This document shows, piece by piece, positions 17,358 to 24,303 of a stretch of 64,000 nucleotides of DNA. Below the pieces are notes generated by a model that saw only the letters and a program-made list of their open reading frames with translations, did no database searches and was not told the DNA's origin. Numbering within the stretch: the first letter of the stretch is position 1; every line of letters starts with the position of its first letter. The stretch is from assembly GCF_013284245.2 (NCBI RefSeq), contig NZ_CP085876.1:4137001-4201000 (forward strand), given 5' to 3'. The DNA comes from Brevibacillus sp. DP1.3A (lineage in GTDB: Bacteria > Bacillota > Bacilli > Brevibacillales > Brevibacillaceae). The position numbers were made by a program, and so were the translations under genes.

Positions 17358-18215
17358 TCAATGGAGTGTGAGTACCGTAAGCTCCGGGCGGCAAAATAAA
17401 CGAACAGGCAAGATCGTCGTACCCAACCCTCTGGTGGTGTACACAGCCATGCTACCTACCTGATACAGTCCTTGTACATATTTACGCCCGTATTGCGGCG
17501 CCAAAAGATGACCAATGAAAGGCAAGCGCACTTGTCCGCCATGGCTGTGGCCGGACAGTTGGAGATGTACAGGGTGCTCTGACGCAATATCAGCAAAATC
17601 AGGCTCATGCACCAACAAGATAACACTGCCCTCCGGCGGGATATTTTCTAGCGCCCTTGGAAGATCAGGTACACCATAGAAAAGGTCATCCACTCCCGCC
17701 ATGTATAACTGCTGGCCATCTTTGTGTACAACCACATGCCGATTATCCAACACTTCGAATCCAGACGCGACTAATCCATCCCGAACTTTTTGTTGTTCAC
17801 CAGCTCGATAATCGTGGTTGCCCAAAACGGCGAATTTGCCTAATGGAGCTAGGAGCTGATTGAAAAGGGGAACGGCGGCGAATAGAGGTCGCGTCACTTC
17901 ATCTACGATATCCCCTGTGAAGCAAATCAAATCTGGTTTTTCGCTCTGGATCAAGGCAATAACCGACTCCAACTCTTTCGGTTCAAAATAATGACCGAGA
18001 TGGACATCACTGAAATGAATGAGCTTTGTCCCCTTAAAGCTTTCTGGCAATCCCGGTATCGTGATGGACAATCGCACGATATCTAGCGCTTTTCGTTCCC
18101 ATAGATGACCGTACACGCCAGTCGCTATACCGAGACCAATCAATCCCCCTACCCATTTCGTGAGTTTGTGGAGAAATGTTTTCCTTGAAAGGGGAGCAAG
18201 GTTTGGATCATTCAC
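17358..18215 (-). CDS. membrane-anchored metallophosphoesterase (YkuE-like)
   Basis: A 285-residue calcineurin-type phosphoesterase. The full set of metal motifs is visible: FSDVHLG, TGDIVD, GNHDYR, VHEPD and GHSHGGQ. An N-terminal signal/anchor (about 18-37) with SRKTFLHKL before it resembles a degenerate twin-arginine signal (RK, not RR). B. subtilis YkuE is a Tat substrate. GTG start overlapping the end of the carbonic anhydrase gene, with only a weak ribosome site, so translational coupling is likely. Confidence 0.88.
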   Translation of the reverse strand: MNDPNLAPLSRKTFLHKLTKWVGGLIGLGIATGVYGHLWERKALDIVRLSITIPGLPESFKGTKLIHFSDVHLGHYFEPKELESVIALIQSEKPDLICFTGDIVDEVTRPLFAAVPLFNQLLAPLGKFAVLGNHDYRAGEQQKVRDGLVASGFEVLDNRHVVVHKDGQQLYMAGVDDLFYGVPDLPRALENIPPEGSVILLVHEPDFADIASEHPVHLQLSGHSHGGQVRLPFIGHLLAPQYGRKYVQGLYQVGSMAVYTTRGLGTTILPVRLFCRPELTVLTLH

Positions 18216-18792
18216 TGTCTTTCATTCGCTCATACCCATTCACGACAACGTCCAATCTTCCCGTCACCGGGTCAATGAGTAAGCCATGTACCTCCACATT
18301 CGGTGGGAGGAGCGGGTGATTTTTAATCGTTTCTACGCTATTTTTCACACTTTCTTCTACTCGATCGAATCCGTGCAGCCATTTATGTAAGTTAATCCCT
18401 GCATGTTGAAGCGTGGAAAACGTTTGAGCCGAGACTCCTCGCTCCAGCATCTTCTCCATCGTGCGTTTGCTGTCGATCGCACTCATCCCGCAGTCATAAT
18501 GCCCGACGACCATCACTTCTTCGGCATTCAATTCGTAGATCGCAATAAGAATACTACGCATGATACTCCCAAAAGGATGGGACACGATTGCGCCGGCGCT
18601 TTTTACGTGCTTGATATCCCCATTGCGCATGTTCATGGCTTTCGGCAGCAGTTCAACCAAACGGGTATCCATACAAGACAACACGACCAATCGTTTATCA
18701 GGAAACTTGGTGGTTTGGTACTTTTCATATTCTTGGTTCGCCACAAATTCATGGTTAAATGCGAGAATTTCATCCAAATTGCGCACTTTCAC
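18208..18792 (-). CDS. beta-class carbonic anhydrase
   Basis: Interconverts CO2 and bicarbonate. The zinc ligands are visible as SCMDTR (Cys, Asp-Arg dyad) and GHYDCGM (His, Cys). HPFGSIMRSILIAIYEL is typical of the YtiB-type bacterial beta enzymes. The GTG start with GAGG eight bases upstream gives 194 residues, in line with the family; the longer frame adds an unlikely leader. A second GTG two codons on is possible. Confidence 0.9.
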   Translation of the reverse strand: MKVRNLDEILAFNHEFVANQEYEKYQTTKFPDKRLVVLSCMDTRLVELLPKAMNMRNGDIKHVKSAGAIVSHPFGSIMRSILIAIYELNAEEVMVVGHYDCGMSAIDSKRTMEKMLERGVSAQTFSTLQHAGINLHKWLHGFDRVEESVKNSVETIKNHPLLPPNVEVHGLLIDPVTGRLDVVVNGYERMKDSE

Positions 18793-18900
18793 AGCACCTG
18801 CCTCGCTCTTAGTAGTATGTATTTGTATCGTATGCTTTTCTATTTTACATAGTTGGATCAAAATCTCGCAAGGGACTGTAGCAGTTTCTTATCAACTGGT

Positions 18901-19370
18901 TCATTTTGTCAGGATGTAATGTTTCTCGCCTAAACGAAATTTTTTGGGTGAAAAGAGGTCCACAATCGTCGAGTAAATTGGTTCTCTTTTCGTGAATTTC
19001 TCACCTATACATAGACCATACAGTTCTACCTGCGTCTTATCGTGATCAAGCAGCTCCTCGCACCAAGCACGTAGATGCATCATTCTGTCCATGCTTTTTT
19101 GATAGTCCTCTACGTATTTTTGATAATAACGAGGCCTCTCCTCTTCTGGATACATCCCGAGTTTTACTTTATCAGGATGCTTGGAAATGCTAAATCTGCA
19201 AGCGCAACCCTCTTCGGTTGTCACCCACCAAGCCTGTTTTTTGGAAAATGCTTGAAAAAATAAGGGCTTTTTTCCCGTGACAGTTTGCCTGTCAGAACAT
19301 AAGGGGAAAGTAGCGGCTTAGGTTCAAATCCCGGTGTTTCTTTTATCATGACGAATAATTCCAGACACAT
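18901..19370 (-). pseudogene. hypothetical gene interrupted by a -1 frameshift
   Basis: A 49-codon ORF begins at an ATG ten bases after GGAGG (MCLELFVMIKETPGFEPKPL) and ends in TGA. The second ORF, 107 codons starting VTTEEGCACRFSISKHPDKV, begins at a GTG overlapping that TGA, one frame back, and has no ribosome site of its own. Adding one G to the GGG at the junction would join them into a single protein of about 157 residues. The family is not recognised. Alternatives are two translationally coupled ORFs (GTGA overlap) or a sequencing error in the G-run. Confidence 0.55.
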
Positions 19371-19466
19371 TGGTTCAATTCCTCCGGAAAGAGTACTTTT
19401 TTAGTTATAGTATAAATTTACTAACTTTGGTAAAATCATTAAAAATATAATTAGGAGAGTTGCAGA

Positions 19467-19895
19467 TTGAAATTAAGACTAGCCTTAATACTTGCACTAG
19501 CACTAATCCTTCCAGCCTGTAGTGAAACTGCAAACACACCTGAAGTACCGTTACCTACCTATGTATTAGCCATTGATCGATTTGACGAAGGTACTGGAAC
19601 GTGGTTCGTTGCTTTGTCAACCGAGTCGAATGATGAAAAGGAATTACGTGCTCTCGTGGAAAATACTCGGACCTTAGCAAAAGACAAGAAAGAGGAAGTT
19701 AACTCCATTTCTGTGTCAATTATCAAACCAGATGGAATGATTCCTCCCACTGTTACGGCATTTGGCAGAATTGCCTTGACGAGTAAAGGCATGGAACAAA
19801 CCGGATTGAGTAGTACCTCCGAAATACAATTTGAATATAAAAATGCTCCCGCAGCAAACCCCAAGCAACCACCTACTACAGAAACATCTAAATGA
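19467..19895 (+). CDS. small predicted lipoprotein
   Basis: A 142-residue protein with a type II signal sequence (MKLRLALILALALILPAC; lipobox LPAC). It is followed by a hydrophilic domain with no recognised motif and a Pro/Thr-rich end. TTG start with AGGAGAG seven bases upstream. It stands alone in an AT-rich accessory stretch. Membrane anchoring is a safe inference; function unknown. Confidence 0.75.
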   Translation: MKLRLALILALALILPACSETANTPEVPLPTYVLAIDRFDEGTGTWFVALSTESNDEKELRALVENTRTLAKDKKEEVNSISVSIIKPDGMIPPTVTAFGRIALTSKGMEQTGLSSTSEIQFEYKNAPAANPKQPPTTETSK

Positions 19896-19936
19896 CCTCA
19901 GTGATTCTATTAAATAAAATTGTGTAATGATAATCA

Positions 19937-19962
19937 AAGCCAGGGGTAAAATACCTTGGCTT
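19937..19962. terminator. possible bidirectional terminator-like hairpin
   Basis: Arms AAGCCA and TGGCTT plus an inner GGTA/TACC pair form a hairpin between the lipoprotein gene and a convergent broken gene. The T-run is poor on both strands, so termination is only tentative. Confidence 0.4.
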
Positions 19963-20004
19963 ACCTCTTGCCCAGAGACACATCTAAGTTCATTAGTCCA
20001 TTCA

Positions 20005-20670
20005 TCAGGTTAAAACTTGGAATAGTTTTTCTAATTGTTCCATATTAGCGAATGACTCTTCAATCGATAAAAAGGATAATAGGCTAATTGCTTTATGGGC
20101 TTTATCTGCCGCAAACATTTTGTGATGACCATCCAATAAAAAATGACTATAAACCCATATCTCATCATAATGATTTAACGGATATTTTATATCTAGGAAA
20201 GAAATGCTCAACGCTGTTGGTGTTTCTTTTACATTGTCTTTGTAATCATTAATGGCTATAGGATTTAATGATTCACTGGGTTGGATGGGTACTATATATT
20301 CTTCAATTTTCTTCAGACTGCTTATATTCCTTTTCCCCGCCTTATAGAACTCAGTCCCATGTGCCTCTCTTTTCATCCTAGGATACACTTTCTAATGACC
20401 ATTGGGAATGAGACAGGATAAATCAGACATGAAATCTTGGTCCAGTGTAATTATCCCTTGATTTAATTTGTTGGATATTTTTGTTGAGTTTTTCATATCC
20501 ATTCCTGAAGCGATGGCATAAAAAAGACAGGTTTCACAATCTATACCTGTATTGGCGATATCTTTTCCCTCAATGGTTAGATACCTTTGACGATAACCAG
20601 CCCTCTTATACTCAATTGGTGATGTAGAAGAACGAATACTAATTTCTTTGTAGGACAATAGTTTGCTCAT
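20005..20670 (-). pseudogene. hypothetical gene interrupted by an in-frame TAG
   Basis: Two ORFs of 92 and 127 codons are in the same frame, separated by a single TAG; between them lie only that stop and one AAA codon. The second would need a GTG start with no ribosome site. Read through, they form one protein of about 220 residues. The junction (SCLIPNGH-stop-KVYPRMKR) reads smoothly if the stop were a Tyr codon (TAT/TAC to TAG). The C-terminal half holds HFLLDGHHKMFAA, reminiscent of the DGxHR/K motif of ParB-like or DUF1015-like folds. Function unknown. Single nonsense mutation or suppressible stop cannot be told apart here. Confidence 0.6.
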
Positions 20671-20704
20671 TTATTTTTATCTCCGATTGAAATAATGATC
20701 AGTA

Positions 20705-20899
20705 TTAACCTTTATATTTAGTTGGGTTTTCAACATAACTCTCGATAACATAGCCACAATTTGTACAGATTCTATGAATGATCGCAGAACTAAGCGGAAA
20801 AATCTTGCCTATGGGTAATACTCCCGCATGCCCAGACTGCCTCCCTTCCCCAATCTCTTTACACCCACATTTTGAGCATTGTTCTGTTGGATTTTCCAT
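20705..20899 (-). CDS. small zinc-ribbon protein
   Basis: A 64-residue protein with two Cys pairs, CSKCGC near the N-terminus and CTNCGYVIESYV near the C-terminus, forming a probable zinc ribbon. Similar small proteins in bacilli have been labelled TFIIIB-like on this motif alone; no function is known. The internal ATG is chosen because CGAGGTG precedes it; the longer frame has no ribosome site. Confidence 0.7.
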   Translation of the reverse strand: MENPTEQCSKCGCKEIGEGRQSGHAGVLPIGKIFPLSSAIIHRICTNCGYVIESYVENPTKYKG

Positions 20900-21199
20900 T
20901 TTGCACCTCGTTTTTATTCTGTTTAGAATATAATTATAGATGATGAAAACCATTTTTTGTTAATTTTCTAAGAGAAGTGGGACGATAGAGTCTGCATCCG
21001 CCTGTGTGTTCGTGATTATCGCGTTCCGATAATAAACGGCATGTTCGAGCTCCTTTCGTTGAGATAACGCAAAAAGCGCGGTACCATTACGGCGCCGTGC
21101 GTGTATTTGGGTGAAACGTTTAATCGATTCGTCCAATCAGGACTGGCCATATAGTCATTTACTACAAAAGGTGCGTTACTTTCACGAGGGAGTGAAGAC
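20900..21199. other. intergenic stretch without a supported gene
   Basis: About 300 bases between the zinc-ribbon gene and the Cys-rich peptide gene. A minus-strand frame of about 61 codons exists (21016-21201), but its ATG coincides with the opposite gene's start codon and has no ribosome site. No hairpin terminator or clear promoter was seen. Confidence 0.5.
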
Positions 21200-21439
21200 A
21201 TGAAACGAAAGGGTAATAAGAGAACCATTCGACATGTACAGTACGACAGGTATCCGAATCCATACGATCCTTATCCACCTTATCCGTATCGCTGGTTTTC
21301 AAACTTTGACATTTGCGTCATGGAACGAAAACGGTGTGAAAGGCGTTGTTCCTTCATGACTGGCTATGAAAACGTCTTGTGTAACCAAAAGTGTGCGGAG
21401 GAGTTTGTAGATTGTCAAGAAATTTACGGAGGAGACTGA
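21200..21439 (+). CDS. small Cys- and Tyr-rich hypothetical protein
   Basis: A 79-residue protein with a basic N-terminus, a Tyr/Pro-rich segment (YPNPYDPYPPYPYRWF) and a C-terminal half with six Cys, in spacing CVMERKRCERRC ... CNQKC ... CQ. GAGGGAGTG precedes the ATG. The composition resembles small spore-coat-type or disulfide-stabilised proteins, but no family was recognised. It lies between accessory genes and spo0A. Confidence 0.65.
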   Translation: MKRKGNKRTIRHVQYDRYPNPYDPYPPYPYRWFSNFDICVMERKRCERRCSFMTGYENVLCNQKCAEEFVDCQEIYGGD

Positions 21440-21589
21440 ATCACACTAAGATAATTAGGGGCAGTTCTTCATATACTGTTGCCCCTTATACATACTTCCT
21501 CGAATATGCTTTCAAGTACCTACACGATCAGATGTACTTACTATGCTTATGTACTTTGTCGGACTAAAGCGTTAGTACAAATAAAAAGA

Positions 21590-21614
21590 AACGCCACCCA
21601 ATTCGGGCAACGTT
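21590..21614 (-). terminator. terminator of spo0A
   Basis: Ten-base-pair stem including three G-U pairs (AACGTTGCCC/GGGTGGCGTT) with a five-base loop, then TTCTTTTTATT on the minus strand. It lies about 50 bases past the spo0A stop. Confidence 0.85.
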
Positions 21615-21663
21615 GCTTTCAAATGTGCATTCGGTTAAACTCGTCTCAACTAAAGACGCGATC

Positions 21664-22452
21664 CTAGCTAATCTTCGCCTCAATCCGCAGCTTGTCCGCC
21701 ACCATGGCAATAAATTCGCTGTTGGTCGGCTTCGCCTTGGTGTTGGAAATCGTATAACCAAACAAGCTGGAGATGGAGTCCAAATTACCACGGGACCACG
21801 CTACTTCAATCGCATGACGGATGGCACGTTCTACACGACTTGCGGTTGTATTGAATTTCTTGGCAATGTCCGGGTACAGGACTTTGGTAATCGAACCGAG
21901 CAGCTCAACATCGTTGTATACCATTGTAATCGCTTCCCGCAAATACAAATAGCCTTTGATATGAGCAGGAACTCCAATCTCATGAATGATGCTGGTGATG
22001 CTCGCGTCCAAATTGCGTCCGCGGATTTGCAAGGTAGCTTGCGGTTTTACAGAAGAAACAAAAGAAGAGGCTGGTTTGGTTGTAATGATCTGACGGATGC
22101 GCTGAGCCAGCACCTCCATATCAAACGGTTTCAAAATGTAGTATGCTGCTCCCAGTTCTACTGCTTTCTTCGTAATCTCTTCCTGCCCGAAAGCAGTCAA
22201 CATAATAATTTTAGGTTGAGGACTTAAGCGCATGGCCTGAATTTGCTCCAAAACAGCCAAGCCATCCAGATGTGGCATGATGATATCCAAAATTAATACA
22301 TCGGGTACACGTTCCTGCAGCAGTCGAACTACCTCATTGCCGTTGTAAGCAACACCCACAACATTCATGTCATACTGGCTACTGATGTACTCTTCCAACA
22401 GATTTACAAATTCACGGTTATCATCTGCCAACAACACTTCAATCTTGCTCAA
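21664..22452 (-). CDS. spo0A: sporulation master regulator Spo0A
   Basis: Response regulator that starts sporulation. The 262 residues contain a receiver domain with the acidic pocket (LLADDN), phospho-acceptor Asp56 in LILDIIMP, the switch Thr in MLTAFG and Lys in ILKPFD. A C-terminal DNA-binding domain follows, with recognition helix [15 protein letters not shown]. Start is TTG, seven bases after GGAGG; the upstream ATG lies ahead of the ribosome site. It follows spoIVB as in other bacilli, but has its own promoter and terminator. Confidence 0.97.
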   Translation of the reverse strand: MSKIEVLLADDNREFVNLLEEYISSQYDMNVVGVAYNGNEVVRLLQERVPDVLILDIIMPHLDGLAVLEQIQAMRLSPQPKIIMLTAFGQEEITKKAVELGAAYYILKPFDMEVLAQRIRQIITTKPASSFVSSVKPQATLQIRGRNLDASITSIIHEIGVPAHIKGYLYLREAITMVYNDVELLGSITKVLYPDIAKKFNTTASRVERAIRHAIEVAWSRGNLDSISSLFGYTISNTKAKPTNSEFIAMVADKLRIEAKIS

Positions 22453-22554
22453 GGTCGTTCCTCCTAACAATGGACGGTCTTTTGGAAAGAAGGTGGCGTT
22501 CTAGAGGTAACAAATCTAAAAGGATTAGTCCATACCATCTTTTCTCTACAAAAA

Positions 22555-22583
22555 TTATTCGACAAAGCAAATTCCATTCCTGC
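22555..22583 (-). promoter_or_regulatory. sigma-H promoter of spo0A
   Basis: Minus strand carries GCAGGAATG, an 11-bp spacer, then GTCGAATAA. These match the sigma-H consensus RnAGGAwWW / RnnGAATww with standard spacing. It is about 100 bases upstream of the TTG start. A sigma-H promoter for spo0A is established in B. subtilis. Confidence 0.85.
22558..22564. promoter_or_regulatory. 0A box overlapping the spo0A -10 region
   Basis: TTCGACA is an exact Spo0A-binding heptamer. It overlaps the -10 element of the sigma-H promoter, where binding would affect polymerase access. Confidence 0.75.
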
Positions 22584-22616
22584 CAATGACGAAAGATTGA
22601 ATGATTTAACTGATAT

Positions 22617-22623
22617 TTCGACA
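22617..22623. promoter_or_regulatory. 0A box upstream of the spo0A promoter
   Basis: Second exact TTCGACA heptamer, 59 bp from the first and upstream of the -35 element. A one-mismatch copy (TTCGTCA) lies at 22648-22654. The set suggests autoregulation by Spo0A~P. Confidence 0.7.
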
Positions 22624-22676
22624 AAGAATCCTTACATTTCTAATTGATTCGTCAAAGGACTGCAAAAATCGAAAAA

Positions 22677-22703
22677 GCCGCCTCGCTTCGTTCGCGTGAC
22701 GGC
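22677..22703 (-). terminator. terminator of spoIVB
   Basis: Stem GCCGTCACGC/GCGAGGCGGC (one A-A mismatch, one G-U pair) with a 7-nt loop, followed by TTTTTC on the minus strand. It ends eight bases past the spoIVB stop codon, separating it from spo0A. Confidence 0.85.
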
Positions 22704-22710
22704 ACTTCAT

Positions 22711-24045
22711 TCAGGCAGCTTTGGTTGTATTGGTTCGAGATTCGGCATTACCTCGCACATTCACGCCAGCATCCTGAAGCATCCACTCAATGTAGCAACC
22801 GTATCCCGAAGTAGGATCATTGACAAACACATGCGTGACGGCACCGACGATCTTGCCTTTTTGAATGATGGGACTGCCGCTCATTCCCTGTACGATGCCA
22901 CCTGTCTTTTCCAAAAGGCGTTTGTCCGTGACTTTAATAATCATCCCTTTGGTTGCAGGAAAATGCTGCTTGACCACGTTTGCGATCTCAATATCGAACT
23001 CTTCTACCTTCTGACCTTCCACGACAGTAAGAATTTTGGCTGGCCCTTCCTCTACCTGCTCAGCAAGAGCGATTGGTAACGGCTCCTGGTAATAGCTGCG
23101 TTTGGGCTCATCCTTCATTTTGCCGAAAATGCCAAAAGGGGTGTTTTTGGTTATATTTCCGAGAACTTCACTTTCATTGTAGAAACGTGCAAATTTCTCC
23201 CCTGGGTTGCCACTTTGTCCTTTTTCAATCGATGTGACACTTGCTTGCACGATCTGGCCATCTCCTACGACAATGGCTTGACCAGTATCAACGTCGGAAA
23301 TGACGTGCCCTAATGCCCCGTACGCTTTGGAATTCGGATCAAAAAAGGTTAGTGTCCCTACTCCTGCCGCTGAATCCCGAATATAGAGACCCATGCGATA
23401 TTCACTGTCTTTTTTGTCTTTTGCCGGATGCAAAGTGAGCGAAAGCTTTTCCTTGCCACGAACGACAAGCAATTGAACGGAATGATTCTTTTTGCCCGTT
23501 TCGTTAATCAATTTCTTTACGTCGTTCATGTCATTGATGTACATGTCGTTCATTTTGATAATCATGTCACCGACGTGTATACCTGCCTGTTCACCTGGAG
23601 AAAACTTGTTTTTACCATCGTCAACTAAATGATGACCGACAACCAAAACACCCGCTGTTTGCAGCTTCACCCCGATTGACTGTCCACCAGGGTACAACCG
23701 CAGATCTGGCAATACATTTACTTTTACAGCAGTCAGCGGAATGTTATGCCACTTCACCTGCAATTGGGCTTCCCCAGCCCTACGCGGTTCAACGGACATA
23801 GGCCTGCTCAAATCAACGGATACCTCTCGCGCCTCTGTCCCGTTAACGTGCAAAATATCAGGATTGCTATTGATTAGCGTGCCCATTACCGGCACAGAGA
23901 CCCGCAGTTGTTCGAGGGACCCTTCCATCAAACGCAATTCACGGGGAAAGGAGGACAGATCGCGGAACGGGGTGGAACTCACGACAAGCGCCGTGATGAG
24001 GAGAAGGAGACTTCCCATCCATTTTCTTTTGTTTTGTCGGATCAC
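22711..24045 (-). CDS. spoIVB: SpoIVB serine peptidase
   Basis: Forespore-secreted peptidase (family S55) that triggers pro-sigma-K processing. The 444 residues begin with a basic/hydrophobic signal-anchor (about 9-25), then a PDZ domain (about 125-205, VLVVGHHLVDD...AGIHVGDMI), then the catalytic domain. His247 (GALGHVISD), Asp374 (KVTDKRLL) and Ser389 (QGMSGSPI) line up with B. subtilis His236/Asp363/Ser378. GTG start behind TAGGAG. Upstream lies an unusual leader with a short ORF and two hairpins. Confidence 0.96.
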   Translation of the reverse strand: MIRQNKRKWMGSLLLLITALVVSSTPFRDLSSFPRELRLMEGSLEQLRVSVPVMGTLINSNPDILHVNGTEAREVSVDLSRPMSVEPRRAGEAQLQVKWHNIPLTAVKVNVLPDLRLYPGGQSIGVKLQTAGVLVVGHHLVDDGKNKFSPGEQAGIHVGDMIIKMNDMYINDMNDVKKLINETGKKNHSVQLLVVRGKEKLSLTLHPAKDKKDSEYRMGLYIRDSAAGVGTLTFFDPNSKAYGALGHVISDVDTGQAIVVGDGQIVQASVTSIEKGQSGNPGEKFARFYNESEVLGNITKNTPFGIFGKMKDEPKRSYYQEPLPIALAEQVEEGPAKILTVVEGQKVEEFDIEIANVVKQHFPATKGMIIKVTDKRLLEKTGGIVQGMSGSPIIQKGKIVGAVTHVFVNDPTSGYGCYIEWMLQDAGVNVRGNAESRTNTTKAA

Positions 24046-24085
24046 CAGTAATCACTCCTACCGTTCCCTACCTACACCTACAAAA

Positions 24086-24107
24086 CAAAACGGTCAGGTC
24101 CGTTTTG
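24086..24107 (-). terminator. terminator/attenuator-like hairpin in the spoIVB leader
   Basis: Perfect 8-bp arms CAAAACGG/CCGTTTTG with a 6-nt loop, followed on the minus strand by TTTTG. It lies only about 40 bases upstream of the spoIVB start, in the same direction, and after the recN terminator. It would sit inside the spoIVB transcript if the promoter is upstream. Confidence 0.6.
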
Positions 24108-24126
24108 ATTGACCGCAAGCGGTCAT
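24094..24126 (-). CDS. possible 10-residue leader peptide upstream of spoIVB
   Basis: ATG seven bases after GGAGG opens a short ORF encoding MTACGQSKRT. Its stop falls in the loop of the terminator-like hairpin. The first hairpin (GACCGC/GCGGTC, 24111-24124) covers its first codons. The strong ribosome site argues that it may be translated. A coincidental ORF cannot be excluded. Confidence 0.45.
   Translation of the reverse strand: MTACGQSKRT
24111..24124 (-). other. short perfect inverted repeat overlapping the leader ORF start
   Basis: GACCGC-AA-GCGGTC, a tight 6-bp stem at the start of the spoIVB leader ORF, three bases from the following larger hairpin. Two bases in the loop is sterically tight for RNA, so it may instead act as a DNA dyad. 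Confidence 0.5.
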
Positions 24127-24269
24127 GAGGGACACCTCCACCTTGTGTACCTTTAATGTTGCCACCAGCGAAGCGGATTATGTCAGGAAAATAACCCACT
24201 CTGAACATTAGAAAACCAGGCATCACCAAGCCCTTGGCGAGTCCATTGCAGCACTTTTATAAACGAAAA

Positions 24270-24303
24270 AAAGACTGCCAACTTAAATTAGCTGACAGTC
24301 TTT
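24270..24303 (-). terminator. terminator of the nadK-argR-recN operon
   Basis: Stem AAAGACTG/CAGTCTTT (extended by weaker pairs) followed on the minus strand by a T-run. The stem begins inside the last codons of recN and includes its stop codon. Confidence 0.85.

Noticed and set aside
19405..19451. Sigma-A promoter for the lipoprotein gene
   Set aside because: The best TATAAT overlaps the space needed for the ribosome site, and no matching -35 was found at 16-18 bp.
21016..21228. Minus-strand ORF of up to 70 codons upstream of the Cys-rich peptide gene
   Set aside because: Its best ATG overlaps the start codon of the opposite gene and has no ribosome site; no protein family was recognised.
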